This document shows positions 46,668 through 60,600 of a DNA stretch of 64,000 nucleotides, one piece after another (the first letter of the stretch is position 1; each line of letters starts with the position of its first letter). The notes below the pieces were generated by a model, which did no database searches, was not told the DNA's origin, and worked only from the letters and a program-made list of their open reading frames with translations. Position numbers and translations under genes: made by a program. This stretch comes from Adineta ricciae (lineage: Eukaryota; Rotifera; Eurotatoria; Adinetida; Adinetidae). The stretch covers positions 248,001-312,000 of the forward strand of contig CAJNOJ010000031.1 of the NCBI GenBank assembly GCA_905250025.1, written 5' to 3'.

Positions 46668-48859
46668 TTAAAAACGAGCCATAGGTATAAATGGTTGCCT
46701 TAATGATGTGGTTCGATTCAATTGTCGAGGTTCGAGAAAATCGGATTCCATTGCTGTACTTCTCAACATATCTAGAACAGGTGTCTTTCTTAAACGAGAA
46801 TCTAATGTTATACCAATATTGATACGAGGACTTCGTAGATGATCTGTAAGATGTTTGTTTTTATCTTCATCTGCACTTGATGTATAATTCTCATCTACAT
46901 GACATTCAAATGTAACTGATTTAGAACGTTTTCGCGTCGATTTGTTTTGTACAGGTGTGATTGTGCCATGAAGACGTCGTTGTAATATACCTTTCGTAGG
47001 TTTCACTGTTTGTTCCATGAGTGGAACGGATACTGGTCGTTGAGTAGTTAATAATGGATTCGGTTGTTCGAACTGAGTGATCAAATATTGAATATTCGAT
47101 GCATTACTGGTTTGTTCCTGTTGATGACGTTTTTTCAGTAAGAATGCATTGAGATATCCTAATGGTAACACTTCAGTTTGTGCTCGTGGAGAGTCTACTT
47201 CATATGAAATATCACAATCTTGATCAGTTATTGTTTGAAAACGATATAAATTTGTTGATTTCGAATCTGTAGCTGTGGAAGAATGAATTGAATTTTTAAT
47301 TTTAAGATCACTCATCGATGAATAATAACGATTATTTACGCTCATTAAAGTTGATAATCGTGGTTCGCTATCATATACTGGCGTTTTCCATTGACGTTGA
47401 TGTTTATTGCCAGTGCGAGTTGATACTAAATAGAAGGAGATTTAGAATAGAGAAAATGTTCTCAAATAATCAACCAGTAAACATAGTGAGTGTATCTAGT
47501 TTACGATCTGTTTCGTCATATGAACAAATAAACATTGTTTGTTCAATCGACTATGCGTCAAGAATAAGATGAGTGAATACCTGTTCTCTGTTGTTCTTTC
47601 TCTTTCGAATTCTGAACAGGTTCTTCATGAAAATTTTCAATCTTTTTTGCTGTTGCTGCTGATATCGACGTACTGTTCACGACTGTTATTGGAATGTGAT
47701 GAACTGTTCGTTTCATACGATTATTTGAATTGAATTCATTTGATGATACTGAACTCCAACGACCTGAATCATGCGATGATTGAGATGAGTGACTTTGAAC
47801 ATCGATGTCTCCATTTGGTAAGACGACCTGTTGTTGTCTATGATTATTAACTGGATAACACGGTCTATAACCTTGTGGCACGATTGAACTGAACAAATGA
47901 GTTGTTGGAGGATCACTACTATCACCAACACCACTGTCGTTCGTATGAGTGCATGATTTTAAATGATTTATTTCTTCAATGTTTTTTCTCTTCGATAGAT
48001 CATACAAGTGTAAATGAAGAAGATTTCCATCCGGATCGTATATATAATATTCGAATTTGTTTAGTGCAAATAATTTACTGGAATATTCATTGATGAAATG
48101 ATCCAAATTATTTAGACGAAACTTCAAATATGCACTTTGAGCAATTGTGTACGGTTGAATTGATGGAGAATATTTAATTGAAAATTGATAAATCATCTTC
48201 ATACGTGGTGTTGATGGTAAAATAAAAAGAACGAAACCTGGTTTACTTGAATCGGGCTTACGTTGAAATAAACGTGTATAAAATGTTAGCATTATATCAA
48301 AATGTTGAGTAAATATATTGAAACGAATGATTGGTTGTCGACTATGAGGAATGTGTGATACAGACCATAATGGTAAATAATACGATAGCTCATAATAATC
48401 CTGTCTCGCTATTGTCTGTTTATTTTCATCTAATAATTCAATTTTATGGTGAAAATTCCATGTATTTGTTGATTTAAAAAAATGTTTTGATTTCGGTAGA
48501 ATAGTTGATGAAGTTTTGTTTTTCTTCGATGTCTGCGATGGACGAACGAGTTGTTGTTGCTTAAGTATGTCATCTGTTAGAAGCAGAACACAACTTAATG
48601 ATTGTGATTGAACGGGTACTGATAGTGTTGTCGATGACGATGATGATGACGTGGATTGATTAGTAAACGAACCATAATAAGTTGTTGGTTGAATTTGACG
48701 TTCGACGAGAAAAAATGATTGTTCACTTATTGAACATGTTCGAAGAAGACTGCTTATCGCTGTTGATATCTCATCACATTCGTTGCTGCCAATTTTAAGG
48801 ATAAGTTCACAAGGAGCATAACAACTATTAGTCATCTGAAATAATAAATTTTGCAACAT
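46668..48859 (-). CDS. FAM124 family protein (glyoxalase/VOC-like fold)
   Basis: Homologue of the poorly characterised vertebrate FAM124A/B. Two exons, 48859-47581 and 47425-46668, give 678 residues. Seen: an N-terminal domain (SCYAPCELILKIGS .. QSFFLVERQI), the diagnostic block YLPLWSVSHIP .. IIRFNIFTQHFDIMLTFY, then FVLFILPSTP, MKMIYQFSIKYSP and YIYDPDGNLLHLHLYD. These resemble a vicinal-oxygen-chelate (glyoxalase-like) module. The C-terminal half is hydrophilic, Ser-rich and probably disordered, with a basic RKRSKSVTFECHV motif. The start was set at the ATG at 48859 because the longer frame begins at TTG. An acceptor-like tttgtcag just upstream (about 48890) means a further 5' exon cannot be excluded. 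Molecular function is unknown in the family. Confidence 0.75.
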
Positions 48860-51800
48860 GTTTCTCGTGATATCAATCAAACTTTGCTTCTGACAAATAC
48901 TGTTTCGTTGTTTTTTTCTATCATACGAAACACAGAAGAATGAATAATAAGCGCCTTACAGCTGTCAAATTTTTGTCAGACATTCTATCCATCTCATCGA
49001 GACTTTCTCACCTTTCTAATGACAAAAATAAATATGCTGTTCATTGTTTTGCTTATCTCTTACTACTTATGTTGGTAAACAAAAAAAAACAAGACAAATA
49101 ACTGAACGATTAATGTCTCTCTCTTTCTCCTCTGTACGTGTAGATGGTATCAAAAACAAAAAATGACACATGCATAGAAAGCATGATGAACATGGGCTAC
49201 ATATACCATCACTCTATCATTCATCTACGTTGACGTCGCGTCGTTATGTGAAGCCCTTCTGGCAATATGTATACATACATCGTCTATATTAGCAGTAGCG
49301 ATAACACTTTGCTAGTTGCATTATAGACGATTGAAAAACAGAACACTCCTGACGCCAAGTATATACATACGTCTGTGGCTAGCCGATCAACAGCTACCAT
49401 CAGGTTTCGTTCATTGTGTGTGTACGATGTGGTAATTATGAACAAAAGAATAGAAAGAGAGAGAGAGAGAGAGAAGGTGAGGAAGAAAGAGAGAAACGTG
49501 CAATGTATATCGCAGTAATGTTAGTTATTAGAAAAAAAAAGTCGACCAGACATTTACTGATCACTTCGCCACCCCATTACTTCATTTGATCAAATTGAAC
49601 AGACAGTATGAAGAAAAAAACAGAAATATGAAATTTCTTGACGTGAAAGTATGAAAGAAACAAGAAACAAACTAATTACACTAATGCTACGATGTTCTTT
49701 AGTATATGTCATTCGGATAGAAAAAATCGAACTTTTTTTTCCTCTCGACCGCTAGTTATTTCTTACAAAGAGAATCAATGCAAGGAGTCAACAGGTTTTC
49801 ATATACATATATTTCATTATAAAATGAAATACATAACGAAATGCGAAGAGTACCGAAAGTAAACTAACAAACTTCATTCGATGTTTTTTCGTGTTCGTAT
49901 GCTCGACATTTACTTGCTTCTCTGTACTGTCAAATTCTGATTGAAAAGTGAAAAGAGAGGACGTAGGTGATATAGAAAAACTTTCTACTATACTAATCGT
50001 GCTTCTTTCGATTGTTTGAAGGTTCATTATTTATCTAACCTGAATTCTTTGTATAAATGAATGATTAGTGTCTCTATATCACTCACATTCGAAACATCAC
50101 AAGTGAATGTGATCAGTTACTATTACAAATGACAAGCTGACAATTGAAGAATAGAAAGAGAGGTGGTAGGCAGTTGATAGAGAAGGTCAATGATCACGTC
50201 TAATTTCATCTATCTTACTTATAATTATCAATCGACTCCGGAAAAAATTTTCATTCATTGTATATATGTTAATATATATGTAAACATATCTAGTCGTTAT
50301 TCATGCAGAACTTGAACGATGAATTGTTTAAAGAACAAGAGATGAACATTGGCCATTGATCCGTACAGTCCATTGAAGAACAGATCTTTAATCATTAATG
50401 ATCTATGTGCGTATATATATATGTACATACAATGATCTATTTTCAGGACATTGATGATAATGATCATTGTTTGCTATTCTATAGGTGACAATCGACACCT
50501 ATTTTGTTTTTTTGTACTACATTAAACTAATAAAACATCAATGAAAATAGTTTCTATAGAAAAGAAGAAAAAAAAGAAACGAACTGATCTAGCTGATTGA
50601 CCTTCCTCTTTGTTCAATCGAACTTAATGTCTAATCATCTCGTGTCTACATTATGTTCTTTTCTTTTCAACTTACATTTATGGAATCTGTATGCACATGT
50701 CGTGCACACGCATATATAGTAGATCAACACACACACACATACATAGTGAATTACAAATAATGATTATACACATTTAGTCGATGCTCATATTTCCATACTT
50801 AAAAATTGTATATGGGTGATCATTATTAGAACACTTGTCGTGGTTGTTGTTATTCTTTTTTGTATTCTGATTATCTATTATCGTAATATTAATGTCTTGA
50901 GTTGATGCATACAAACGATTGGCTTGTCACGAAATTGAACACTTGACTTCATTCGGCAATGGTCATTTCGTACTGGAGAAGAGAGAAAAAAAGAATGAAA
51001 TAAAGCAGGAAGGGAGAAGAAGAAGAACGAAACTCGAATTTTGTGATGTGACTGTTAATAACAAAATACGCCCCTTATTGTCAACACTACGGTCACTATA
51101 TCATATAGTAAATAGATGAAAACGATCAAATAGAAAGATTGGTCAAGTACGACTATAAAATAAACAAAGACAACTGTACATGACTATCAGTAGCAAAAGA
51201 TATTAAAGACTTGACCTTTTTAGTAAAAACGAGGGGAAAAAAAACAAAGCGGCAAGGTTATTTCAACACATAAAGCAAAAGACTAATCAATAAGATCAAG
51301 AGAGTCTGCATTACTTTTTTCTTCTATTTGATCTTCAATACATTGTTGAGAGAAATTTATATTACCTACTTCAAAATGAATTCTGATCCATCCAATAAAA
51401 AAATAAAGAGTTTTATGCAAAAATTTCATCTTGACAGAAAATAGCCAATACGTCGCAGTACATCTATGTGTAAGAAGAATGAGACAGACCAGACCTGATA
51501 AAGAAATAAAATGAAGTATTGACAAACTTTTTCACAGATGTTGAACTCTCGTTAAAGAAACGATTTCAAACGACAGTCACGAACAAGAGTTCTTCAAGTA
51601 ACTGAACTATCTTTCTATTGAAAAGAATTGACTTTCCATATATCATTTCTCTCATTTGCTTTTACTACATTATTTCATACCTGTTCCGGTTAATTGTTAT
51701 TTATAGTAAATGATCAATCATTAATCTTCATTGTTTTTTCAGGCATCATTTCTTGTCTAATGATATCAATATCTAAAGCATTCATTACATAATTATTTCG

Positions 51801-53331
51801 AGAAAAGCCGCAAGCAAAGTCACCTCTTTGTCGTCTTTCATTTCATCTGCCACGAATGTTCCTTTCTTTCTTTATGTAATAGCTGCGAGCATGAATATAT
51901 ATATATATATGTATATGTTCAAGAGAGTCACGATCGTTCACCAGCTCCATGCTCTGATTTATTTTTACAGAAGAAGAAAAAAAGAAAGAGAAGAACGGAC
52001 TATTCGTACGTAGTAACGGGCGCGACGTAGGCAAGTTCATTTATTCACACGTACACAGATATATGGACAAAAAAAAACATGACTTTGTATCATAAAGTGT
52101 GAATGAAGATATGAAAGACAGAACACAATTAGTATAATTAGCAGAATATCTGATAAATATATCTACAATCGAAAAGATATATGTATAACGCATGTCGATT
52201 CAAGATAAAAATTTTATGTTTAGTAAATAGAAATAAATTATTTAACTAATAAATCATCTGAGAATTATTTATTAGACTTTCGAAAAGGAGAATATTTATT
52301 AAAATCAAAGATGATTAGTTTTCGACTGATATTCATTATCGCTTGAGCATCATATACTCATTACACAATTCTCCAAAGCTACTATCAAAAAACAATCGTA
52401 GCAAATCTAATCACTGGGAACCGACTGGTTGATTTTTTTCCTAACACAGCCTTGGTCATTCTGCTCATTGATTATAACCTATTTAAACTTATTCCTATAT
52501 GAATACCTTTACAATGAATGAGAACAAAGCTGATTTGAAATGAACTCTCTATTTATCTCACTATCGTTTTTTTTCTTATTGATTTGTCGATAGTGGTGCG
52601 CGATAGTACATAACAATGATGTCGGCTTTCTTTCATATTGAACATAATATCAATAACTGAGTTTAGCATTGAATTTGATATATCAGAATATGAGAATCTA
52701 TTTCATTGTTCGCTCACTTTTTTTTTCTAAGCTGAATTTTCCATGAAGATTACTTTAACATGGATAACAGTGTCAGTATTGAAGAACAAGACTTTTAGAA
52801 TACACTTCGATTTCATGCATTTTTATTGAGAGTAGAATGCTATTTTAGGTATCGGTGATAATGATGTATTATAACAAAACTTGTGCATCTAATGTTTATC
52901 GACGGAAAAGAAATGCGACTTATGTAGTAGTATTATATGTCTATTCTATGTAAAGTAAAGATCATCCGGATAAATTACTAACAGATGAATTCAGAGATTT
53001 TTCATGTTTATTAATACAACCTTTTTTCATTCGAGATCTGAATTATGTAATCGAAGGCGTTCTTTGTTTTCACACTCGATTGGACACAGAAATTTTCCAT
53101 ACTCATCAGATGTGCGTGTCCTATTGTCAGAAGGATGACAATCGATATTGAATATGTTTTTATTTATGTTTAACGAAAATGAATTATACATAAAAGAAAG
53201 AAAAATAGAGGTCTCTTTGGTACTGTTATGTGTAGATTTTATAACGAATAATCAAATTAGAAATCAGAACCTAAACAGTTAACATGCAGAATGCGACTGA
53301 TTCAGGTTTGTATTTGTCACATGAAAATAAT
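48860..53331. other. 4.5 kb gene-free tract
   Basis: The largest gap in the window. It contains a (GA)n run at about 49457-49474, a CA-rich patch near 50729-50742 and TA runs near 50415 and 51898. No open frame with family resemblance, RNA gene or mobile element was recognised. It includes the FAM124 promoter at its left end and the 3' flank of the membrane-protein gene at its right. Confidence 0.45.
49457..49474. repeat. (GA)n microsatellite
   Basis: A short GA dinucleotide run in the gene-free tract. Confidence 0.8.
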
Positions 53332-54920
53332 CTATGAAGTAATTTTACTTTGAAACCATTTGTCAAAGCGATTATTGAAAACTCGTTGTTTAAGATCTTT
53401 GCCGAAATTGCGTATGCAAAAACAACCAAAAACGAATGATAAAATATGCGTGACAAAATTGATTCCCATACATACATAAAGCGCACTGGGTACGGACACG
53501 AGAGCTGGTAATGGTGATGTTGACCATGGGGTTGAACTAACAGTTGATGTTGACCAGAGGGTTGAATTAGCTGTTGATGTCGAACTTGACTGAGTAGTTG
53601 TAGTGGATGTGGTCGAAGCAGTCAGAATTGTCACTGGAGGTGGTGGTGAATATACAATAGCCTATTTGTTTGGAACGATTGTAGAAAATTTTGATTTTCA
53701 TTGAGAAAGAAAAACTCACGCTATACAGTGCATAAATTAAAAATGCCGGTTGACAAATTGAAATGCAACAGAAAACCACGACTAATTTACGACTTTCCAG
53801 ACGAACCTGAATGAACTTACTGAGCTCTTTTTTTTAGACAAAACATATGTTATCTCATACCATGCCGATACCGAGTGCTAGCCATAGGAAAGCAACTGGA
53901 ATACCCACGGGAAGTAAAATTAAATCAACTGCTTTCAAATCATTGAAATTGTACAAGTTAAGTATTAGTGTTGAAATCTAAAAGACAAAAAGACAATCGG
54001 CATTAAGTCTTTGTTTTGATCATCTTACAGAAAACATTGTATTAATACGTGCAATGCAATCAAATATATTGTAAGTTCGAAGTGGACGACGAGCTTCAGG
54101 AAAAGCACCGAAAAGTCTGTTAATTATTAGTACAAGTTGATTAATACTATTCTCGATTTCGAGGATTTATAGATAGCAAACCGTTTGGAAAATTCGTCTC
54201 GTTGATAATCTTTGATTACTAAGAACGCCAAAGGAATAAAAAACACATTAAAAACACTTGTAAATATCAATCGCATCTTTCAGATAGAAAAAGTTCAATC
54301 AAATTAGTGTTTATTTTGCATACTGAATACATACAAGACGAATTTTTGCATCTGTACTATCGCCATCTTTATACCGAGCCACATAATGTGCTATAACGTA
54401 TATTGTAAGCATAACTGCACTGATAACAAATGCGGTGATATCACTGATACGTTGATATAAAATGCCAGTTATAAGAAATAGTAGAAGAAAGACTGAAAAT
54501 ATAAAAATAACTCTCCGAGACAAATGTTTTTGATGAAATCACTAACGTGAATTAACAAGAATGAGTATCCCATATGCAAAATCTGAATCTGTGGTACCCA
54601 AATGTTGAGTTACATAGATTAAACGGATAATTGTTAAAGTATCTGTAGCTATGGCAGCTAGTACACCTACAATCAGGAATATGATTTCATATCGATTTAT
54701 ATTTACGCAACCGCGACGCTATAAAGATAAATCTTAATTAAATTACAATTGAGAGAAACTTTATCAATTAATTACAGTTCCTAGTAGACCACTCTGTTCG
54801 ATTTCATTGTCATTGGACGGTCTGAATCCTCGAATCAAGCTTGTTCTTTCTGTCGCCTTGAAAGTTTCCACAATAAAGTAACAAAAAATCCTGTTTTAGA
54901 TGAAATTCACTTACGTCCAT
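53332..54920 (-). CDS. unrecognised multi-pass membrane protein with Thr/Ser-rich repeat
   Basis: Nine exons join in phase: 54920-54915, 54856-54776, 54718-54547, 54492-54335, 54276-54182, 54116-54029, 53977-53861, 53806-53720 and 53661-53332, giving 377 residues. I do not recognise the family. Seen: a hydrophilic N-terminus without signal peptide (MDATERTSLIRGF), then about eight hydrophobic segments (IIFLIVGVLAAIATDTL, FLLLFLITGILY, ITAFVISAVMLTIYVIAHY, LIFTSVFNVFFIPLAFLV, one around INTMFSISTLIL, LILLPVGIPVAFLWLALGIG, VVVFCCISICQPAFLIYAL, and a last one around MGINFVTHILSFVFGCF), and a basic C-terminal tail. Between the last two segments lies a Thr/Ser-rich loop with a ten-residue tandem repeat around WSTS. 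The first exon codes only Met-Asp. It could be a receptor or channel-like protein, but no diagnostic motif is present. Two donors are atypical (GTTTGC at 54181, GTTAGT at 54546). Confidence 0.72.
53513..53584. repeat. 30-base tandem repeat inside the membrane-protein gene
   Basis: Two full units (53513-53542 and 53543-53572) and the start of a third, differing at several bases. They encode a ten-residue repeat around WSTS in a predicted loop. Confidence 0.8.
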
Positions 54921-56492
54921 CGTTTGAAAAACAACAATTTAGTTGTTGGTTGTTTCTTTTTATTTATCGAAAAGAACAGAAACGCTATCTGCCTCTATTT
55001 TATCTTTTGACACATAGGAAAATGAAGAACGAGCAAATAAAGACATGAAATTCAATGTTTCACACACATGTCAGAACAAACACAAGTCATAGGTATTTTG
55101 CGATAAGTTAGTAAAATGTGTGCACGTCTTATGAATCAACAAAGATGACACAATATCTTTCCGACATCTATGTTAGTTTGAATATTAATAAGTTCAAAGC
55201 ATTTAATTAAAAATCAGGTTTTATTGAAGAACAGATCAACGAGAATTGTTTTTCATTACATTTGTTTCAAATCTCTTCCAAGAAGAATTTTCATGCAATC
55301 TGTTGGTTAAAATCTCGTTAAACTGAGTTTCAATGAATTGATGAATCATATTCAATCGAAACTACATGTGTCAATTTTTTTTAACTTGTTCTAATATGAT
55401 TTATTTCATGTAAAGAAAATTTCTCGATTCAACAAGTGCAACTAGAAATTGTCTATGGCATTACATGTTCAATATTACTAGACTCAATTTTTGTTAAATA
55501 TCTTGTGAAACATTATCTTTATGCCTGGAGAAAATCTATAGTTATCAGAACATCAATATTTATTTTATGATACAAAACTACAACAAAACAACTCCAATTC
55601 GTACGTTCGGATATTTTCTGTTTCTTTCTATCAAGTTTGTCAGTAAATAAACTCGAATTCACTTTCCACAATGAATCAGTTCATTATCTCTGACAGATAT
55701 ACTTCAACTCCCTCGCACAAATGTCACAGAGATAATTATGTTTTTCATCTTTTTGAGAACAAAATCTATGTAAATAGATTTCCATTTAGAAAATCTCTCA
55801 TTTAATGATCTTCTTCAAACAACAATAAAATCGGATCTACAGAGATATTAGATTCTAGAAAAGTAATCAGATAAAAGATAAAAATATCTTCATATATGGA
55901 TCTATTGTACCATATCAAATAAATCATTTCCTTATTTCAAATTCGACAGCATATTAACATCCTGTCAACAGGAAATCAATAAAAGGATATCTAGTCTGCA
56001 ACTTATATTTAATTGATATGAAGTGATACGTGATATCTGTACCATCCTTATAGGCTTATATCATTGAACTTACCAACATGAAATAGGATGACGCATAATA
56101 AGTACATACATCGAAGTGAATTTGCAGGTGCTGCAGGTTCGGTTACAAGTAATACGATATATTCCCGACTACAAAAGCGAACACGCTGTAGGGTGTTACA
56201 CAGGAGACGATATAAAAGCTATTCTGATACCATTTCGTAATATAAGAAAAGAATTTTCCCTGTTGTACGTCATCCAGACTTTTAATTATAGCTTGAAATT
56301 TGATTATTCCTATTTTTGTTGTTGGGATCGAATTAACTTTATTTTATTAAAGAATAGTTTCCGTCTGTGAGATATTGAGGATTAATAATTAAAAATATTT
56401 ATGTGATCTGTTGTTTTGTTCTATTAACTCTTTATTGGTACATACAAACAACACAACATCAAAAGTGATTGATTAGAGTTTGAAAAATGACT
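54921..56492. other. intergenic, membrane-protein promoter to GPCR 3' end
   Basis: About 1.6 kb, AT-rich. A patch at 56110-56270 has more balanced base composition and an open frame, but no family resemblance was found. It may be a relic of something inserted. The rest shows nothing recognisable. Confidence 0.4.
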
Positions 56493-57602
56493 TCAAAATT
56501 GTGACTCTTCATAAGTTGGTTTTTGAGTTAAATTATTGAATTTTCGTGTACTTGTACTGTGTTGTAATGGTCGATCGCCATGTTGTCTTGAGTTTTCTTG
56601 ATATTTTACTGTTGACGACATTCTTTTCTTCTGACGGCGAATGAGTGAAAACAATGCATAACGAAATCGTCGTCCACTGATACAATAAATAATAAAATTT
56701 GTGCAAAAATTCAAATCTTTTAATAATTCACTTAATGTTCTGATGTATAAATAAACTTCAAAAGCTCGTCGAGTAAAGCATAAGCCAAAGGGTAAACCCC
56801 ATCTTAAGATAACATTAGTGATTGTATATGGAAGGAAATAAACCATAAACATCAGTGTTACAACTAGTAACATCAACATTAATTGATTTTCATTTGTATC
56901 CAATGGTCGCTTTTGTGTTGCGATTTGATGTGATAGAATTTGATGTCGTTGAAAAACAGCTCGTTTCACGGTGTATAAAGTTATACAATTACTTGTGATA
57001 ACAATTGTTAAAGGAATAAAACAACTAACGAATTCAGTGATGGTTCCATTCACTTTGTAATATCCATACCAGTTTGCCTCTGGTTGACAACGGTTCTTTT
57101 GACTTGGTGACACATCAATTGATAACAAAAGAACGCGTGCAGAGAGAACTATGCTGCATGTCGCGATTAGAAATATAAACATTCGTGCACGGCGTACTGA
57201 AACAAACTTTTTTATATGTAATGGATATACAACCACCAATGTGCGTTCAATAGTTATTAACACAATTGTCCAAACTGACAACAGAACACTCGTATCTGTG
57301 AGAAATACGAAACCTGTGCATAATGATGGCCAGTAAAATAATTTTGAAGTTTTATTCTCATACGAGAGTAATTTAAGTACAAGTACAAGAGTATCCGAAA
57401 TAGCCATTGATTTCACGTAGACCGAAAATGATGAACGATTTAATTGAGAATTGGTTAAGATAACAAGAAGAATCAATGAATTACCGGCCAATGCAAAGAC
57501 TGGTAATGCATGGATAGATATGAAACTTGTCACTTGAAAGAATTGTTGTGCTGATGATATATTCGATGGGGCATCATTTGGGTTACACAGAAAACGATTC
57601 AT
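56493..57602 (-). CDS. class A (rhodopsin-like) G-protein-coupled receptor, orphan
   Basis: Plasma-membrane 7TM receptor; single exon, 369 residues. Seen: an N-terminal NISS glycosylation site, TM1 with AGNSLILLVIL (the GN signature), TM2 MAISDTLVLVL with the conserved Asp, a Cys before TM3 (SLCTGF) that can pair with a Cys in the second outer loop (NRCQPEANWYGYY), the TM3 end ITIERTLVVVYPL (ERT instead of DRY), TM6 VYFLPYTITNVI (CWxP replaced by YFLP), TM7 NFCTNFIIYCISGRRFR (NPxxY replaced by TNFIIY) with helix-8-like basics, and a Ser/Thr/Gln-rich tail. The deviations resemble neuropeptide-type receptors expanded in lophotrochozoans. The ligand cannot be told. Lack of introns is common for such receptors. 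Confidence 0.9.
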   Translation of the reverse strand: MNRFLCNPNDAPSNISSAQQFFQVTSFISIHALPVFALAGNSLILLVILTNSQLNRSSFSVYVKSMAISDTLVLVLKLLSYENKTSKLFYWPSLCTGFVFLTDTSVLLSVWTIVLITIERTLVVVYPLHIKKFVSVRRARMFIFLIATCSIVLSARVLLLSIDVSPSQKNRCQPEANWYGYYKVNGTITEFVSCFIPLTIVITSNCITLYTVKRAVFQRHQILSHQIATQKRPLDTNENQLMLMLLVVTLMFMVYFLPYTITNVILRWGLPFGLCFTRRAFEVYLYIRTLSELLKDLNFCTNFIIYCISGRRFRYALFSLIRRQKKRMSSTVKYQENSRQHGDRPLQHSTSTRKFNNLTQKPTYEESQF

Positions 57603-60600
57603 CTGTGGAATTCAAGGTAATGTGCGACTGAATGTTCTCTTGAAAATCTTTTATACTTTGTTGAATGATGTCGATTTCACGTCACACTTTGATAGAAAAA
57701 GAGCGAATAGAAAAGATTAGTTCATGTGAAATAATAAGTCAAGTGAATGAAGCAAATTATATATAGTTATCATTACCAGAATGATCATTTTCTAGAAAGA
57801 GAAAAAAAAGAGAATTGATTAGTATATATTGTTTTGAATATACACAAGTTAATCGAAAGCGTAGTAACATGTATTTGCTTGAATTTTCCCTCAAAGACAA
57901 CTCATATTATGGTAATTTAGAAAAAGACTATGAAAAATTATAGTAGCTATACTATGAGAAGAGTACGAAGCACTTTGCTGGTTCGAATGCCGAAAAGTTT
58001 CTGATTGTTCCTGATTTCAACAATTAGGGCATTTTTTTATGAAATTATCACGTCTGTTCTCCTACGTATATAACAACGTTATGAAAATCTTTTCTTTTGT
58101 TTTCATTATCATCTAAAAAGAATCTGTTTTATCAAATATATTTCATTCGACAATACAAACAAAAACCTATTCTTTCACATAAAATCCGAACATGTTTACA
58201 ATAATAGAACTCTCTTCTCACAGGAGACATTCAAGAGAAGATTAAACACTTAAGACATGCTAATAATAATGCTAGAAGTTTAATTACATTCAATACGCAT
58301 CGCACTAAGACTGTTAATATGAATATAAAGAAGAAGTTAACATATTTCGTGACAGACTTCCAAAAGTACTTTCAAACAAAAGTGAATCATGAAGAGTTTG
58401 ATTGTGTTTTGATAAATGACAACCATTGGAGATCAAATCTGACTATTCCTATCTTTTTCCTATTTCCTGATAAGACAAAAGGGAGATGAAACAAACAACG
58501 CTTTTTATCATTCTCATCGTTCAGAATTGTCAACGAGGACGAGATGCAAAACTTGTCTATCACGATAAATTGTGCTTTATTCACTCTGCAACGCACTGTT
58601 TTGAAGTTCTCTCTAACAAACAAGTATAGACGACAGATAAACTTTTCTATAAAGATAATCACCAGGGAGAAGGTTCTTCATAAGTGAAAAAGAAAATGTT
58701 TTCCTTTTCTTTTCTGTTTCATTATGAAAAAAAGAAGACCAACAGAGGAGCATCCTTTTATCGGCGAAGACCTAAAGAATTCTACGTACGTCTAGTCTAT
58801 ATAGTATTATTGATGCGAGAAAAGAAATAAAAAATTATCGCGAAAGTTATTTTTTTAGATTTAATCTTATTTTATATTTATATGATCTTGGGGAGTTTAT
58901 GGAAATGAATGATAACAAGTACAGGTAATGAGTTAGAACATCAACGAGACGTCTTATCAATTATTTATAGTGTTTTTGAAAAGATATGATAGCAATACCG
59001 ATTAGGGTGATTAATCGTTATTATTTGTACATCGGTAACAATTTGCTAGGATGTGGGAAGTTTTCTTTTTCTTATTAAATATATTTTACCACAAGAAATT
59101 TCTGTTCTTATTTCGAAATATTCTACTAGCGCTTTTTTGATTATTTACACCTAACTTTGTTTGAAATACGTGAAACTCTTGCCACTATTACTATATTCAT
59201 AATTGGTATTCGGAGAATTCCTTTTCCGTTGTGCTATTTCCTACCTATAGGAAATTGCTTAGTTCACTAAGTGGTTGCTCTTTTCTCAGCAATTTCACTA
59301 TATTTATTGAAATAAGATCAAAGAGAAAAATTATACATTATTCTCCGAAGTTCATCTTGTCAATGTGAAGAAGTCATATGATATCAAGGATATTGTCAGC
59401 TCTCCCTTTCACTCAAAGCAGCCATATCAGCTGTCTATAAGTCGAATGAAGCAAAATTTTAAAAAGTAATTAAGATGCAGAAACCTGTCAACACATGTTA
59501 AGAGGTCAAGGTTTTCCAGTACATACCTCGATATGCCAGAAAGTATAAAACTTAGAAAGTGTCATTTTATATCTTGGCGATATCGATAACAAGAAAAACT
59601 AATTTTCTTAATCCACGAACAGAAGAGATTCGGAAAAAAACCTAATCTTATCCATAAAATAGGTATGGTTTTCTCCTATACTACAGAATCTCATTATCCC
59701 TCACAGGATCAGTTAAATGACAGGATAAATATGACTTGCAGCTTTGGCGATCTTTATTCAAGATTTTAATCTTAATAAAGCGGATTAATTACTATGTACT
59801 CAGACATTTCTCTCAGTCATTATCGATAAAGATAGTGTGCAAAACAAGCCGCGCATAAAGTTAAGATGTTCCTTTTTGTTTTTAAAGATAAAAATTTGTT
59901 GATTGGTTGGAGCACTATTTCATTCAAGAAGAAAACCTGAAGATTAATATTTCAATGTTGAACTATTTTCTATTTAAGAGAAAATTACACTAACGAAACT
60001 GTTTTACGTTGTTTACATTTACCAACCTGAAAACTTTTCTCCTGACTTCTGCTTTCATAGCTATTCGTGAATAAAAGAAAGAGAAAATCATCAGAAATTC
60101 AAATGAAGAATGTTCACTGTCGGACAGCATAAAATATAACTTCATTTCAAAGAATATTTTTATATAAAGAACAAAGTTCTACCTTACACACCTCTTTTCC
60201 TATTGTATCGTATAATTAGTTGATTACATGCGGAAGATGAAAGAATCACGACACTGTCTGAACTATGAGAAATATTTTCTAAATTTGTCTCTAATAATGT
60301 TAAATTTGAGAAACTAATGCGAATATATACTCATCAATCGGAATTAACATTAATAATCAGTTCATCAATATACGTGACGATTTGAAAAGTTGAAAAAAAA
60401 ATGCACTTACTTTAATTTCTAAATGCATTGTCAATTCTCTTATTTTCCAGTCCAAAAATGTCTATCAACTACTGGGCGAACATATTTTGAAAGCAGATCA
60501 AATTACACTCAACTCTTTTAGTGTGTCATATTTCTCGCTTCTTATTACACTAGGTAGCACTTCTTTTTCAAATCCACCCTCGATGTATACTGCTTCGCAT

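Noticed and set aside
57970-57995. tRNA B-box-like GGTTCGAAT.
   Set aside because: Flanking bases do not form a T-arm stem, and no A-box or acceptor stem is found at the expected distance.
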